A stretch of DNA of 64,000 nucleotides. Source: Umbelopsis ramanniana AG (Eukaryota; Mucoromycota; Umbelopsidomycetes; Umbelopsidales; Umbelopsidaceae). This document shows positions 35,701 to 47,514 of this stretch, piece by piece. The first letter of the stretch is position 1. The number at the start of each line of letters is the position of its first letter. Made by a program: the position numbers and the translations under genes. Under the pieces are notes generated by a model, which saw only the letters and a program-made list of their open reading frames with translations, had not been told where the DNA came from and ran no database searches. Location: contig NW_026252096.1 in NCBI RefSeq assembly GCF_025399195.1, forward strand, positions 310,001 to 374,000. The letters run 5' to 3'.

Positions 35701-38403
35701 ACACTCCTCATTGTCATCTGGACTATTACACTATATCCGCTACTCACTATCATATCTGGACCATCGCCAAGTCTATCAAGTTTTGGAGTCATTTGCGATC
35801 AATATTATGCGAATGCAGAGTGATGCAAAGGTGTTGAGATCACTGGACGACCCTAATCGAGAAAAACCAATTTGGTTTGCAGAATCTGAAATGCTTGCTC
35901 GTAGCATGGTTTCTAGCATTGTTCGATTGATCAAAACAAGAGGTCAAGCTGATATTAGAACGGAGCAGATTCATAGAGTGCTTTCCAACTTGTACGAATA
36001 TCGCATAGAGTGGTCTGAAGAAGCACTCAAATTCTTTCCACCAGCGGTTCGATCATTTTATACAGATCCTAATTCCAACAATCATAATATACCATTACGA
36101 CCTCAAGTGACTTATGCCAAGATTCAGCAAATGATTCAGACCAACAAGGCATACATGGCGTTTTTACTTCAGGGTTCAAATGAGAAAGAGCGAGCAATCA
36201 AGCATTTCTTTTCTGTATTGGAGAATCAATCTAGTTTACTTCCAATGATCTGGACATTGGCCCTCATGAGAATGTCTACTGATGCTTTTCATATGCCATC
36301 GGTTCGAAAAGCGATGTTATGTATACCGGCATCACGTATCGCAACTCATACCATTGACCTTGTCGATTTTATACTATCAAAGGAAGCTCCACAAGGTGAC
36401 ATACAAGTTAACTACAAGTGCCTCGATGCAATGATTTGGAAGCACCAATGGATCAGCTTTACGCATGTGGTGTTTGCGCTTGTCAAGGGAAGTGGAAACG
36501 CAGAAAGATCGGAAAAGGCTTTCCAGTACTTGGAATATCTCTTATTAGAATCGCCTGAATTCTCACGACGAGTCGAGAAATTTACCTCCCTACAGTTCAG
36601 CTCTAAATACTGGGCGGAAGATAACTATCATGAGAAGCTGATGACATATTTGGCGCAATTTCCTGAGTATTCTGAATTTGAAGCATATGGAATGAAGGAT
36701 TTCGAGCAAACTCAGCATATGGATCCACCAACCTCACCGCCTATGCCAATATACTTTACAAACGTGGTCCTGCGCTTTATACCCTTCTTCGATGTGATAG
36801 TTAGTCGTCTTATAGAGTATGAGCAGCCTGATTTACTTGCACGCATACTTGACAAACACGGCCATCTCTTCCAATATCACCATTACCCGCTATCCTTCAT
36901 CTGCAATTTGTTCCTAGACCATTATTCATCACCCACACTGCACCAGCCATACATCAAAAAGAGATTATTACGCCTTCTTGGTAAGTAGTTTGATTTGTTA
37001 GGATACCAAAGTATGAATATGTACTAAACCTACCCTCCAGACTTTACTCAGTACGAGTTCTTGCCTGAAGCTATTACCTACGCGACAGACGAGATGGTAG
37101 GCACAGAAGTTTTCGGAGCAAGATATTTTGAATCGGTGTTTCACAAGCTTGCCGATAGTAAGTACATGTTGAGGAATTGGACTAAGATGAATTCAGTGAT
37201 CTAAAGATACATTTTCCGTCTTCACTTTTTGTTAGATCTTTCACCTCAAAAATGCGCACCAAAGGCGACACCAAATTTACCAGAAAGGCACTTTAGAGAA
37301 ATTGGGAGTCCCGCTGTGCAAGGTATCCACGTGGCACTGTTAGAGGTTCTTCTCACGCCAACGCCCCCAGAGACAGTTTGCAAATACATACTAGATCTCG
37401 CGTTGTTTAGAGGTGACAGACATATTGGTGTGCAGGCATTGACGATTCATGCGATTGGATTGCTCATTTCTGCGTTACCGATTGAGGAGTACCTGCAACC
37501 TATATGGGATGAACTCATGAGTCTGATAACGGGCGATCAGTACTTGACCGAAATCTCAGAACCCTGCCGACTGGTGAGTATACAGGGTCATAGTGTGAAT
37601 AGGTTGATTATTTATATGGTGCTGACATTCCTCTCCACATGCAAGATTCGATGTGGTATCCCTCAAAATCTCGATAGCGAGACTGTACAGCCGCAACCAC
37701 TAAGCGACGTTACAAACACAGCTATATTGAAAAACTCTATCAGTGTTCGACTCTCTAAAGCCATGGTGTTTCCCTACATATTCAACGACTACACCTTCAA
37801 TGTTCACAACTATAGTACCAATGCGGCCAATAGTTTCCTAACATTATTCCATAGTGTTCTGCACTACTCAAGTCTGGATATTTTTGATCATCTGCTAGAG
37901 TTCTTAAGGCGCTTACGAAAAGAACACTCATTGAAGACGGATGTGCAGCTTTTGTATATTTGTGCTATGCTTGGTCCAATCCTTCATCGAACCGAAAAAC
38001 TGAATAATACCGATGCTGTTCACACAGATGCTGATGTAAGTGAAAATAGTGATGATTTATAATTGGATAGAAACATCTTTTAGTTATAACCACATTGTAG
38101 ATACTTATTGAGCTAATGCATATGGTCAAACAAGTTTCAATTCGGATGGATATGAAGGACGGTTGGACAACGCAAGCGCAGGAACAAGTCTTTGATTTCT
38201 TGTAAGTGCATGCGCGACTGGACATCGTGATTTTATTTTTCTTGCTTTTTTTCAAACACATATTCATCTTTTTTTCTTCAATATGCAGACATCATATACG
38301 AGCGCAATTTGTAAAGTCGCCAGAACTTGCTGCTCAGATTTCGGATATCATAAAGTCAATGAACGCTCCTATCGCACAGAGGCTATCGCGCCTCGTGATG
38401 TGA
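32775..38403 (+). CDS. MED23: Mediator complex subunit 23 (MED23)
   Basis: Exons join(32775..32837,32912..32952,33019..33178,33237..33749,33815..36980,37041..37157,37236..37573,37646..38035,38101..38201,38289..38403), 1667 aa; animal MED23 is about 1370. A tail-module Mediator subunit linking activators to RNA polymerase II. Diagnostic similarity: CLDAMIWKHQWISF, YLLLESPEFSRRV, DPPTSPPMPIYFTNVVLRF, FDVIVSRLIE, LPDYLHHIRAQF-like end. The extra length comes partly from a tandem internal duplication: 33441-33850 and 33905-34203 encode two related units (IW..LQ.M..I..., IIKHVL.E...LP, GKEL...LLL, YDII..P..YGHFL.G). A 72-nt in-frame intron (37574-37645, GTGAGT..GCAAG) contains no stop. The start MEALRTVIARLFSDI resembles the animal N-terminus. 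Confidence 0.93.
33441..34203 (+). repeat. Internal protein-level tandem duplication in MED23
   Basis: Two successive units of roughly 100-130 codons share a spaced pattern: IW-x4-LQ(F/Y)M, IIKHVL(L/R)E, LP, GKEL(L/I), YDII, P(E/D)(L/V)YGHFL(H/R)G. The DNA of the two copies has diverged, so this is an old duplication, not an assembly artefact. An intron (33750-33814) interrupts copy 1 but not copy 2. Confidence 0.75.
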
Positions 38404-38582
38404 TTCTCAACATGCCTCACGTCTTAAATTGGTGATCCGAGTGATATCATTATGATTCCTATAAACCCAAGGTAGCCATAATCAGCAATAAAACAAAAAA
38501 TAATCATCATAATTCCCGCCCGTAACAACTTCTTTCACATAAGTTTTTGCTTTGAATAACCTCTCAATAACCTAAATACTTT

Positions 38583-39457
38583 ATGCTGCAAGAGCATGAT
38601 AACCAGTTTGAAGACATAGATTTTGATACTCCGCGACGGCGCTCTTTGCAACTTAACGATAATGAATATGGTAGATTAGTTGATAACCAAACTGACGATG
38701 AAGACTACGATGAACAGGCATTATCAACTCTTAAAGCAATTGCCAGAGCAAGAAGGTCTCATGCGAATGAATTGGAGCAAAGAAATGAGATGCTCCAATA
38801 TATCGCTAGTAAAGAGAGACTTGTCGAAGACCTTCGTGAGCAACTGAGGGCGCATGAAATGGAGCTTTGGCTTTTAAAAGAGAATTGGACACATATAGTG
38901 ACACAATCATCAAGTTCATCAAGTCCCAGTCCATATTTACATAAGAACAACGAGGAATCTGACAAGATCCGCCATTTTAGCCAGGAAATTGCCAACCACG
39001 AGAAGAATGTCGCACCAGAGAACATACCCCGCACAGCCTACGATGGTCTGATATCGGTTTACCAGAATCTTAGAGATACCCTTGAAAATGTGGCTCCAAC
39101 AGAAAGGTAAGCCGTGCAACGTTGCAGGAGCCTTTGAAAGTCCTCCTAGCAACTCAGCAGTAACGCATATAAATTTTTTTTTTGTGATGCTGATAAGGTG
39201 TTGATCTTCTTAGTCTTCAATCGCAAACCAAGCAAACTTTGACCAACTTGAGATCAGCCATAAAAAACACCTATGAAGTGTTATCTGCTCCTATTATAGA
39301 AGAAGAAGAGGTGGATTATTTCTCAGCAATGCCCAATGATTCTGTTTTCGGACGGTCACCACTCTTTGTGACCAGCCCATGGTCACAAGGAAACACCATA
39401 TCTGTCGTACATCCCAGACTGAAAAAGCCTGAACCAATTCGGTCCATGACCAGATAG
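38583..39457 (+). CDS. Coiled-coil protein of unknown function
   Basis: Exons join(38583..39106,39214..39457), 255 aa. I do not recognise the family. The N-terminus is acidic (DNQFEDIDFDTPRRRS, NQTDDEDYDEQ), followed by a predicted coiled coil from about residue 50 to 105 (SHANELEQRNEML, LVEDLREQLRAHEMELWLL). A serine stretch (SSSSSSPSP) comes next, then a second helical part (DGLISVYQNLRDTLENV...TLTNLRSAIKNTYEVLS), and a C-terminal tail with FVTSPWSQGN. No signal peptide or membrane span. The intron has GTAAGC and TTAG ends and keeps frame. A structural or adaptor role is possible; nothing specific can be said. Confidence 0.7.
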
Positions 39458-39883
39458 TGAACCGATGTTAGTTGGAACTCCGTTGGAAGCGCTTTGTAAT
39501 AAGAATAATAAAACGTCTTATAAAAAGCAATGTATGGGAAAGGGACAAAGTGAAAGAGCGAGCAATCAAGGTTGATGTAGAGCACGGCCATTGCTTTTTG
39601 GCGTTTTTCAGCCATGCAACGTGGAAACTGACCACGTTATCTTCATAGTATCACACGTGCCGAAATGCAAATCAAACCTTTTCTCTCAGTCCCACGCGAC
39701 GAAGCTGCTTTGTTGTACAGCAACATGGCTCCCCACATTTCGGACATTTCTAGTTTCTTATTTTGGCCCGACGCTCCCCATCCTATACATCAAGATCCCC
39801 ACGCGGCAGCCTTAAAGTAAAACAAATACGCTCTTCTCGGGTTACGTCCTCTTTTCCCCCTTTTCTTACCTTTTAAAACCTGA
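39458..39883 (+). other. Intergenic, promoter of the bHLH gene
   Basis: About 425 bp with no ORF of note. It contains a CACGTG E-box (tcacacgtgccg near 39654) upstream of a gene that itself encodes a bHLH factor, so self-regulation is conceivable. It ends with a pyrimidine-rich leader (ctcttttcccccttttctta). Confidence 0.4.
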
Positions 39884-41410
39884 ATGGTCTCTATCTCACA
39901 TACTATGGAACAAGAACAGCGATTCAAACCTATTCATTTACGCCATCCTACATCATACCATACTGAACATCCAGATGTCTCAAGAGGCCAGCAGCTTCAA
40001 TATGATAGTCCCGCAGAATCGAGCTTATTGGATATTCAATATCAACGACAACTGCAAGATCTTAATGCTGCTCAACTCTCTGATGCTATTCGTCATCGAA
40101 ATCGTCTTCATACCCCGGAATATACTGCAACTCCTTCTTCTCCTTCCACAAGCTCCGGTGATCTTTATCTAGATCGTCCTGCTACATTTGCCTCACACAT
40201 AGAACACCTTCCTAGTGACTTTCAGCCTGTATCTCCTCTGGATGATGACTCTTGGCCATCTGAGCATCATCTCACTCACTTGTTGGGAGGAAGGGATCCG
40301 TCTCACCAAGAATTATCCGGCCAAAATATCGATCCGCGGAACCGAGTTTCAAGGTCCCAGCCACCACTGTCTCAGAGTGCTCCCACAACTGATGCTTTCT
40401 TTGACTATTCCTTCCCTGCCACTCCCACAAACTCTGTTACCTTACATCCTTCTTCTTATACCGGTTCACCGACTCGCTCTACAGCAATAAGCAATGACCT
40501 GGATAACATCAATCTTGGAGAGATGCCAGATGTTTACGGAACAAGCATGGAATCGGCTGCTTCTTCATCATATTCTTTTGGTATACAGACACCTCCTGTA
40601 GCTGCTAATGTTCCCAATAATGCCAACGCCGCGGCATCGACAACAACTACTTCTAATTCTACCTATCAGCTCAGCCCCGCTTTCAAGAATGCACAGCCCG
40701 CTACACAGACTCAAGCGGAGCTTGCAGAGGTAACTGACCTTCCTACCGAGCCGACTGTACAAAAAACGTAAGTTTTCTTCACGACTGTACTTGATACACA
40801 GTGTCATCTCTGATAATCCTATTACTTCATGTTAAACAGAGTCCAAAAGAAATATGAAAGAAGGCGTCGTAGACGCGAATCCCATAATGCTGTAGAGCGT
40901 CGTCGAAGAGAACATATCAATGATCGCATACAAGAGCTAGGAGCGTTATTACCTCATTACATGCTTCTTGATTCACCAAGTAGTCCTTTACAATCTGGAG
41001 GAGCACCATCCGGTCTTAATCAAGATTTCAGTTTTGTCAATGGCAAACCAAGCAAAGCTACTATTCTGAGCAAAAGCGTGGATCATATCAAAGAACTCAA
41101 GTCAGACGCTGAAAGATATCAGCAACGTATTCGAGAATTGGAAGAAGCTCTCCGAGCCTCAAATCAAAGGGAATCTCAATGGAATACCCGGATGATTCGA
41201 CCATCATCTCGTAGCCCCAATACCCATCTGACACCTTTGCAATACAATCATCAGACAGCAAGTTATACCAGGCATCGTACTCAACGATATCGCCCAAGGT
41301 CTCACACTGACCCTCAACCAGCTGGTCAGGCTGCCGTTGCTACCCCCCACCCTCTACCTCAGGATCCGCATAGACACATAGATTTCCATCATGCTCAGAG
41401 ACATTACTGA
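39884..41410 (+). CDS. Basic helix-loop-helix transcription factor
   Basis: Exons join(39884..40767,40840..41410), 484 aa. Exon 1 encodes a long Ser/Pro/Thr/Gln-rich, probably disordered region. Exon 2 begins with a strongly basic region KKYERRRRRRESHNAVERRR and continues REHINDRIQELGALLP (helix 1), a longer loop (about 40 residues, DSPSSPLQSGGAPSG) and KPSKATILSKSVDHIKEL (helix 2), then a leucine-rich coil (IRELEEALRAS). The H-E-R pattern HNAVERRRR fits E-box (CANNTG, probably CACGTG) binding, as in the USF/MITF/SREBP-like class. Nuclear. A second in-frame Met seven codons later could be the real start. Target genes are unknown. Confidence 0.9.
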
Positions 41411-41558
41411 GTTCCACGCTAGAATTATCATCTACCTTGTACATTATCTGTAATTTTTTTCCCAATGATTTCCTTTTCCTGCTATCCAAATAAGAGCGCG
41501 CTGCCAACACTCTCAAACTATTTTTTTGGAATCTTCACCGCCGTGTGACCTCGTTTGA

Positions 41559-43669
41559 ATGCTGTCTACCATCATGCCTTCACCTAGAGATTCAGATACT
41601 TATTCCGATTCAGAATACACGGTAAAGACTATTGCCACATGCTTTGTAAAAAATATCAACTAATGCTAAGGCTGTGTATGGCATTTCAAACAGCACACAT
41701 CAGAGCACTATGAAGCTCTACTCAAAGGATTTACAAGCATTATGAATTTATATGATAGTCAGGATTCCATACGACTTCAGGATTGGTTTGATTTAATTGA
41801 AAATCAAGAACAAGAAAATGGTATTTCACTGCTTTCAGAAAAGCAGAAGCAGGAACTGGCCCCATTCTGTACTGCTAACGCCGACCTGGAACTTGCACCA
41901 GAGGACGTGGTGTCTCTCCTGAAAATTGCTGCTCAACAAAGACCTATGGAAGAAAGTCAGGGTATTTTCGCTCACAGAAGAAGAACATCGAAGCTACTGG
42001 GTACGCTAGAGCCAAGACAGCGTCGCCGAAAGGAATCGGAACAGGTACCTTAAAGTGTTGCTGGACACGGACAAATCGCACCTTTGTTTGGCTAAACCAT
42101 ATTTTACAGCTCGGTACATTGACTTCGGAAAGCGACCTAGAATCAGACGCACTTGTACCTTCTCAAGAGGAAATAACTTCATACCATAAGCCAGAGACGC
42201 GGAAATCAAGCGATAGTGTATCTCAACAGGATACAATGGGCCTTGAAGCATACGACCGGCAAAATGAAGCTCTCACACGGCGCCTTCTGGAAAGAGAAAA
42301 GGAGTTAAAAAAATTAGAAGAAGAACAAGAGGATAGAATAGCATATATCTCGCAGCAAGCACAACAACTTGAAAAAGAGATTGCCAGTCGTAAAAAGGAA
42401 ATCCAGGACTATAAATCTCGTGAACAACAAGCATCTCTACAGATTCAAGAAGTAGGTCAAACTGTTACTTACCAATTACTACACCAAGGGACTGACTTTT
42501 GCATGTGTTTATAGCTAGAGACGCAGGTGTCACAACTTGAGCATGAACAAACAATTCAAAAGCGTGATCAAGCCATCACCAAAGCACAACTGGATGAAAA
42601 AGCTGGTAGGTGTAAGCAAGCAGAGACGCTTTGACCGGATCTCAACAATAACCTTGATATCGATTAGATGAGCTTCTCAAGCTGAAGGATGTCGTCCAAT
42701 TGAGGGAATCAGAGCTTGCGAATGATCATGTTGAGCGGGAGACAACTCAAAAAGCATTGCAGACGTTAGTGCAGGAAAAGGAAAGCTTGCTTCAAGAACA
42801 GCAGCAATTGGAACAAAAATTGGAAGAGAGTAAAGAGGCATTTGAGCAAGTTTATCAAATTCAGAACGAGAACGAATCACTAAAGCAAACGATTGAGCAA
42901 ATGAAGCTGGAACTAGATCAGCTGGAAACTGCAAATCAACTACAAGTCGACCTACCCAAAGTCAGTATGGAGCAAATGACCTAAAAAATATTACACTGCC
43001 GATTATCTAACAGTTGTTTATCGTTTTTTATAGCAACAAGATAGCTTGCTTGCAGAACTCAAGACTCATGCGTTGGATGATTCAGAGGTTAGTATGTCAA
43101 TGTCCTTGATCTACAGCCTCTATGCCATTACTAATCCTTTTTCATGATAGTCTTTGGGTGTTGCATCATTTGGGTTAAAAAATGGTACGTGTTTTGTGGT
43201 TGCTGTTTTTCCATTTAGCTTGATTGTTCGCGGCAAAGACTAACGCGCTCTTACCTTATTATCATATAGATCAAGATAAGCAGCAGTTCATATCACTGCG
43301 AAAGCAAATGATTCTGCAAACAGCACTATTGGAACAATTCAAGTCCAAGCTACTTGTACTTAAGGCCAAGGTTAGTAAAAGGATTTGTCGTCGCGTCATG
43401 GCGTTTCATGATGATATTGATAATGTATATTCGCATAACAGGCCGATCAAAAAAGCAACAAACCAAAAAGGTTGTTGACAATACAACATTATCTTGTTGG
43501 AATTTTCGCCTACATGCTGTTAGTTTACCTTGTGGCGAAGTGGCTGTCAATTGACATAGATTCAAGTAACGTTTATAACGATTCTGTATATACCCGATCA
43601 TGGCTTCCTGAACCACTACGGTTCAGTATTGAACAATATTTGTATGGCAATCTGCCTAATCCCGTATAA
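41559..43669 (+). CDS. Tail-anchored coiled-coil protein
   Basis: Exons join(41559..41621,41694..42044,42110..42451,42515..42605,42668..42960,43034..43087,43151..43184,43270..43370,43442..43669), 518 aa. Layout: an N-terminal helical domain (HYEALLKGFTSIMNLYD...LQDWFDLIENQEQ) of about 130 residues, a long charged coiled coil from about 170 to 430 (LTRRLLEREKELKKLEEEQE; LVQEKESLLQEQQQLEQKLE), then a single membrane span near residue 455 (YLVGIFAYMLLVYLVAKWL) and about 50 residues ending GNLPNPV. This is the layout of proteins held at the nuclear envelope, spindle pole body or Golgi. No family recognised. All introns have GT..AG ends. An alternative start lies at the Met five codons downstream. 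Confidence 0.72.
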
Positions 43670-43889
43670 TGTATTACGCTATTTTTTACACTCACATCTT
43701 TATCTTTATTAACTATAATTCTGCCCATACCTCCATTACATTATCGTACATTACTGTAAATCTCGACATCACCAATAAACTGAATATGTCCAATTTTATA
43801 TTTCTGGCATGAATGACTGCTTGAAATTTGGCTGTCGCTATTTGAAAAGAGCATGATATCCACTCTCTCCGACAGACCACGTTAACCCA

Positions 43890-46800
43890 ATGGATCAAAT
43901 CGTGTATAGACCTTGGGACAACAATGAACCTGATTGGCCAACATTGCCAGATCCATCTCCGGGATCTCCTCAAGATAGAGCCAAGAATCCAACTGGGTTA
44001 ACAGCTCAGCTTGTTCTCTGCGCTACTATTGGCACATTGTGCTTTCTGCTCTTTTGCTTATTACGAGTCAGGTAAGCTTTCGCTGGCATGCTTAACTTGC
44101 CGCGTTTGGTCTGCCCTAAGACACTTCCACTCACGTTTCTCCAATGCATTAATTTTCCCTCAGATGGAACTCCATGTACGCTCCTCGACTTCGAATGAAA
44201 AAGTAAGACAAACAACTATTTTGCAATCCAGCTCGACGCAGGTGTTAATTACGAATCTCTTTCAGACATGCACCACAGCGACTACCGGATACCATGTTTG
44301 GATGGATTCTTCCTCTTATTCGGATCCCTCATACTGAAGTGTTAGAAAAAGTTGGTTTGGATGCCGTAGTGGTGGGTATTACATCAAGTCACCATTGTGC
44401 GCCTATTTCATCATTCATACCTTTCTTTACAGATGCTTCAATTCTTATTGACTGGAGCAAAATTATTCGCTCTCTGTGGTTTCTTTGGTACTGCTGTTCT
44501 CATTCCGCTTAACGGCATGAACGGAATCGCAAACACTACGGATCCCATTCATAACGAAACAATGTTGTTTGATCCGTCCGAACCGGCTCCTCCACACAAT
44601 AGCAACTCCGTTCTTTGGGCATATTTATTCTTTACTTACTTTTTCTGCTTTGCGGCATTTTATTTTACCTTTCGAAACTACCGGGACTACATTCGTATGC
44701 GTAGAAAATATGGACTTCAAACAGCTACTACCTTGCCAGCCCGCACAGTTATGGTCACAGGAATCCCTCCCGAGTTGCGATCCGATCGCAAGTTGGCAGA
44801 ATATTTCGAAAGTCTCGGCCTTGGAGTTGTGGAATCTGTACACGTAGTCAAGCATGTTAGTCAGCTCTCAGAGCTGATCAGAGAAAGGGCAAGATGTTTG
44901 CGCAGATTGGAGCTATCTTACGCTAGATATTGGGGAAATCCTTGCAACGATCCTGACTATGACCCAGATGAACTCCTGATGCAAGCGGAACAAAGCGACC
45001 ATATCAACACCATTGATTTCGCTCCACATCAACCTGAACGTGATCGTCTTCCACTTTTCAAACCTCGGCGTTCTAGACCTACTGTACGAGATGGCATGCT
45101 TGGTATTACTGGCAAGAAGGTGGATGCTATTGAATACTACTCTGACCAATTTAATTACTTGGACGACATTGTCATTAAAGCCCGGCGACTAGGAAGATAC
45201 CCACCATCAACTGTTGGATTTGTTACTTTCGAAAGTGTTATTAGCGCGGTATGTAAATATCGTAAAGGGTCGGTTGGGCAGTTGTAGGTTTACAGATATA
45301 TGAGACCATTGCAAATGTTCCACTGTATCATGTTGTTTCTCTTTTAACGTTGTGCTTTTAGACAATTGCAGTGCAGACACTTTTACATCCTGGTCCTTTT
45401 CTAGTACGTACTCAAGCCGCCCCTGAGCCTCGTGATATTTTATGGAATAATGTCGCCATCCGGGGCCGTGAGCGTCTTATTCGCAAGTCCTTTGTTTATG
45501 TCATTTTGCTCTTAATCATCTTCCTTTGGGGTGTCCCGATCGGCTTCTTATCAACTTTCACCAATGTCGAGTCATTGGAGAGATACTTACCATGGTTAGT
45601 GGACTTGGCTAATAAGAACAAAATCTTGCAACAAATTGTGTATGGATTCGTACCCACCTTATCCGTAGTCATCTTCATGGCAATTTTACCGGTAGTGTTC
45701 AATTGTACGTACACTGTTGACTAACTTATTCGATGTTAATCACATATGCTAATCCATTCGTCACACTATCAGTCCTCAGTGTGATAGAAGGCATTCAATC
45801 TCGTAGTGAAGCTGAAGAAGCAACCTTTAGCAAGTGAGTATAATGTATGGTCAAGTCTGAACAATAGCAAGAAACTGATCAAAAATTTCTAGGTACTTCT
45901 TCTTTCAACTGTGGAACGTTTTCTTTGTATTCACGGTTGCAAGTACTGTTTTTACCTTGCGAGAGATTATCGAAGACCCAAAGCAAATTCCAAATGTTTT
46001 AGCCACGAAACTTCCCCAAGTTGCCCCTTTCTTCGTCAACTATACCATTATACAGGGAATGATGCTGTATGTATCTTTTGTTCTTCAACCATTATTATTT
46101 CTACTTCTAACATGTAAACCAACATCTTGAAGGCTGCCCATCCAACTTCTTCAAATTGGCCCTGTTATTGTCCAGCTCTTCCGTCGATGGTTCTTATGCA
46201 AGACCCCCCGTGACTATGCTGAAATACTCGCACCAACAATGTATAACTATGGATGGGGCTATCCAATGCCAGTCTTTATATTTATCATAGTTTTAATCTA
46301 CTCTACTATGTCTCCTCTCATCTTGGTATTTGGGACTATCTACTTTGGTTTGGCTTATCTGGTTCTCAAGTATCAACTTTTATATGGTTCGTGTTACCAA
46401 CTTTCTATTTCTTGATCTAATAGGCCATATGGTCTGTAGAGCCCTAAGCGCATTCTTAATAACTGAAGGGATGTATAGTTTACTTCCACCCATATGAGGT
46501 CGCTGGTCGTGCCTGGCCCATGGTATTCTCAAGAATCATCGTCGGCCTCCTCATTTTTGAGGTGACCTCAGCCGGCATTTTTGCTTTGAAAAGGGCATTT
46601 GAACTTTCAGCTCTTTGTGCACCACTCATAATAGTCACCATACTTTTCAAACTTGTTATGGACTCTGCTTATAACCGCAGCTCTCAAGTCATCCCACTTC
46701 AAATGTTAACACAAAAGTTTGGTTCGGATCAACTACAATATCCAGCTGCATTGGCAGCTCAGCAACAAAATGGTGAACTCAGTCCATCAGCGGTAGAAGA

Positions 46801-47377
46801 CCCACCAGAGCGAGCTCCAGCGAGAAGGAGGACAGTGCTAGACGATGATGACTACGAAGCAGAACCTGTTGAACAAACAGATTTCAAAGAGCCACCCATG
46901 ACCTTGTTTGACGGTATACTCAATACTGGTATGAAGCGGTTTGGGCATCCTGTCATTGTCGGTGTCTTGCCTCAATTATGGCTTCCAGTGAAAGGGGGAC
47001 ACCAAATGCAGCGCCGAAGATCACGATACATTCGGCCGTCGGTATCAACAGCTTCACTTCGTATCAAAAGATCATCTTCACGAGCCGTGGCTCAAAATGG
47101 AAATGCGGACCAGGTCGGTCAAGGTCTTGCTCAACCGGAATACCAAGAAGAACCTCAGGACATGGAAGCGGATGAAAGGTCAGGTCTGTTATCTAATGGC
47201 GAAACTGCCGTACAAGTTGAAGATGAAGCAAACACTTCTGAAAACACCCGTGAAGATTCTGACTATGATACAGAAGAAGACGGCATCAATGCAACGTATT
47301 ACCATCATCCAGAACGAAGACGTTCTAGAACAGACGTTTTGGCTACTACTGATAATATATCCACAACTCCAACGTAA
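43890..47377 (+). CDS. CSC1/OSCA-family mechano/osmosensitive cation channel
   Basis: Exons join(43890..44071,44164..44202,44266..44371,44433..45248,45362..45704,45773..45833,45893..46066,46133..46386,46479..47377), 957 aa. Members are hyperosmolality- or tension-gated Ca-permeable channels of the TMEM16-like fold. Domains in order: first span (TAQLVLCATIGTLCFLLFCLL) and late-exocytosis region (YAPRLRMKK, FGWILPLIRI, DAVVMLQFLLTGAKLF), the PHM7 cytosolic part (RTVMVTGIPPELRSDRKLAEYF, YCDQ-like IEYYSDQFNYLDD), then the 7-span core (IRGRERLIRKSFVYVILL, VPTLSVVIFMAILP, FFFQLWNVFFVFTVAS, YNYGWGYPMPVFIFII, YFHPYEVAGRAWP). The C-terminus from about residue 720 is a long acidic, Arg/Ser-rich tail (DDDDYEAEP...EEDGIN). 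About 11 spans. Confidence 0.93.
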
Positions 47378-47410
47378 TAATATACCTTAACATTTATTAC
47401 GTACGTAGTT

Positions 47411-47423
47411 CCCCCCCCCCCCC
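47411..47423. repeat. Poly-C homopolymer, 13 nt
   Basis: A run of 13 C in otherwise AT-rich 3' flank, 34 bp after the channel stop codon. Such runs are prone to sequencing and replication slippage; its true length is uncertain. Confidence 0.8.
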
Positions 47424-47514
47424 GAAATAAATAGCGGGTCAAAGTTTGAGTAAAGTATATCGTAGCTCCTATCTGCTACTTTACGCATGGTGTTATACTT
47501 TGGTGTTTGCCATC

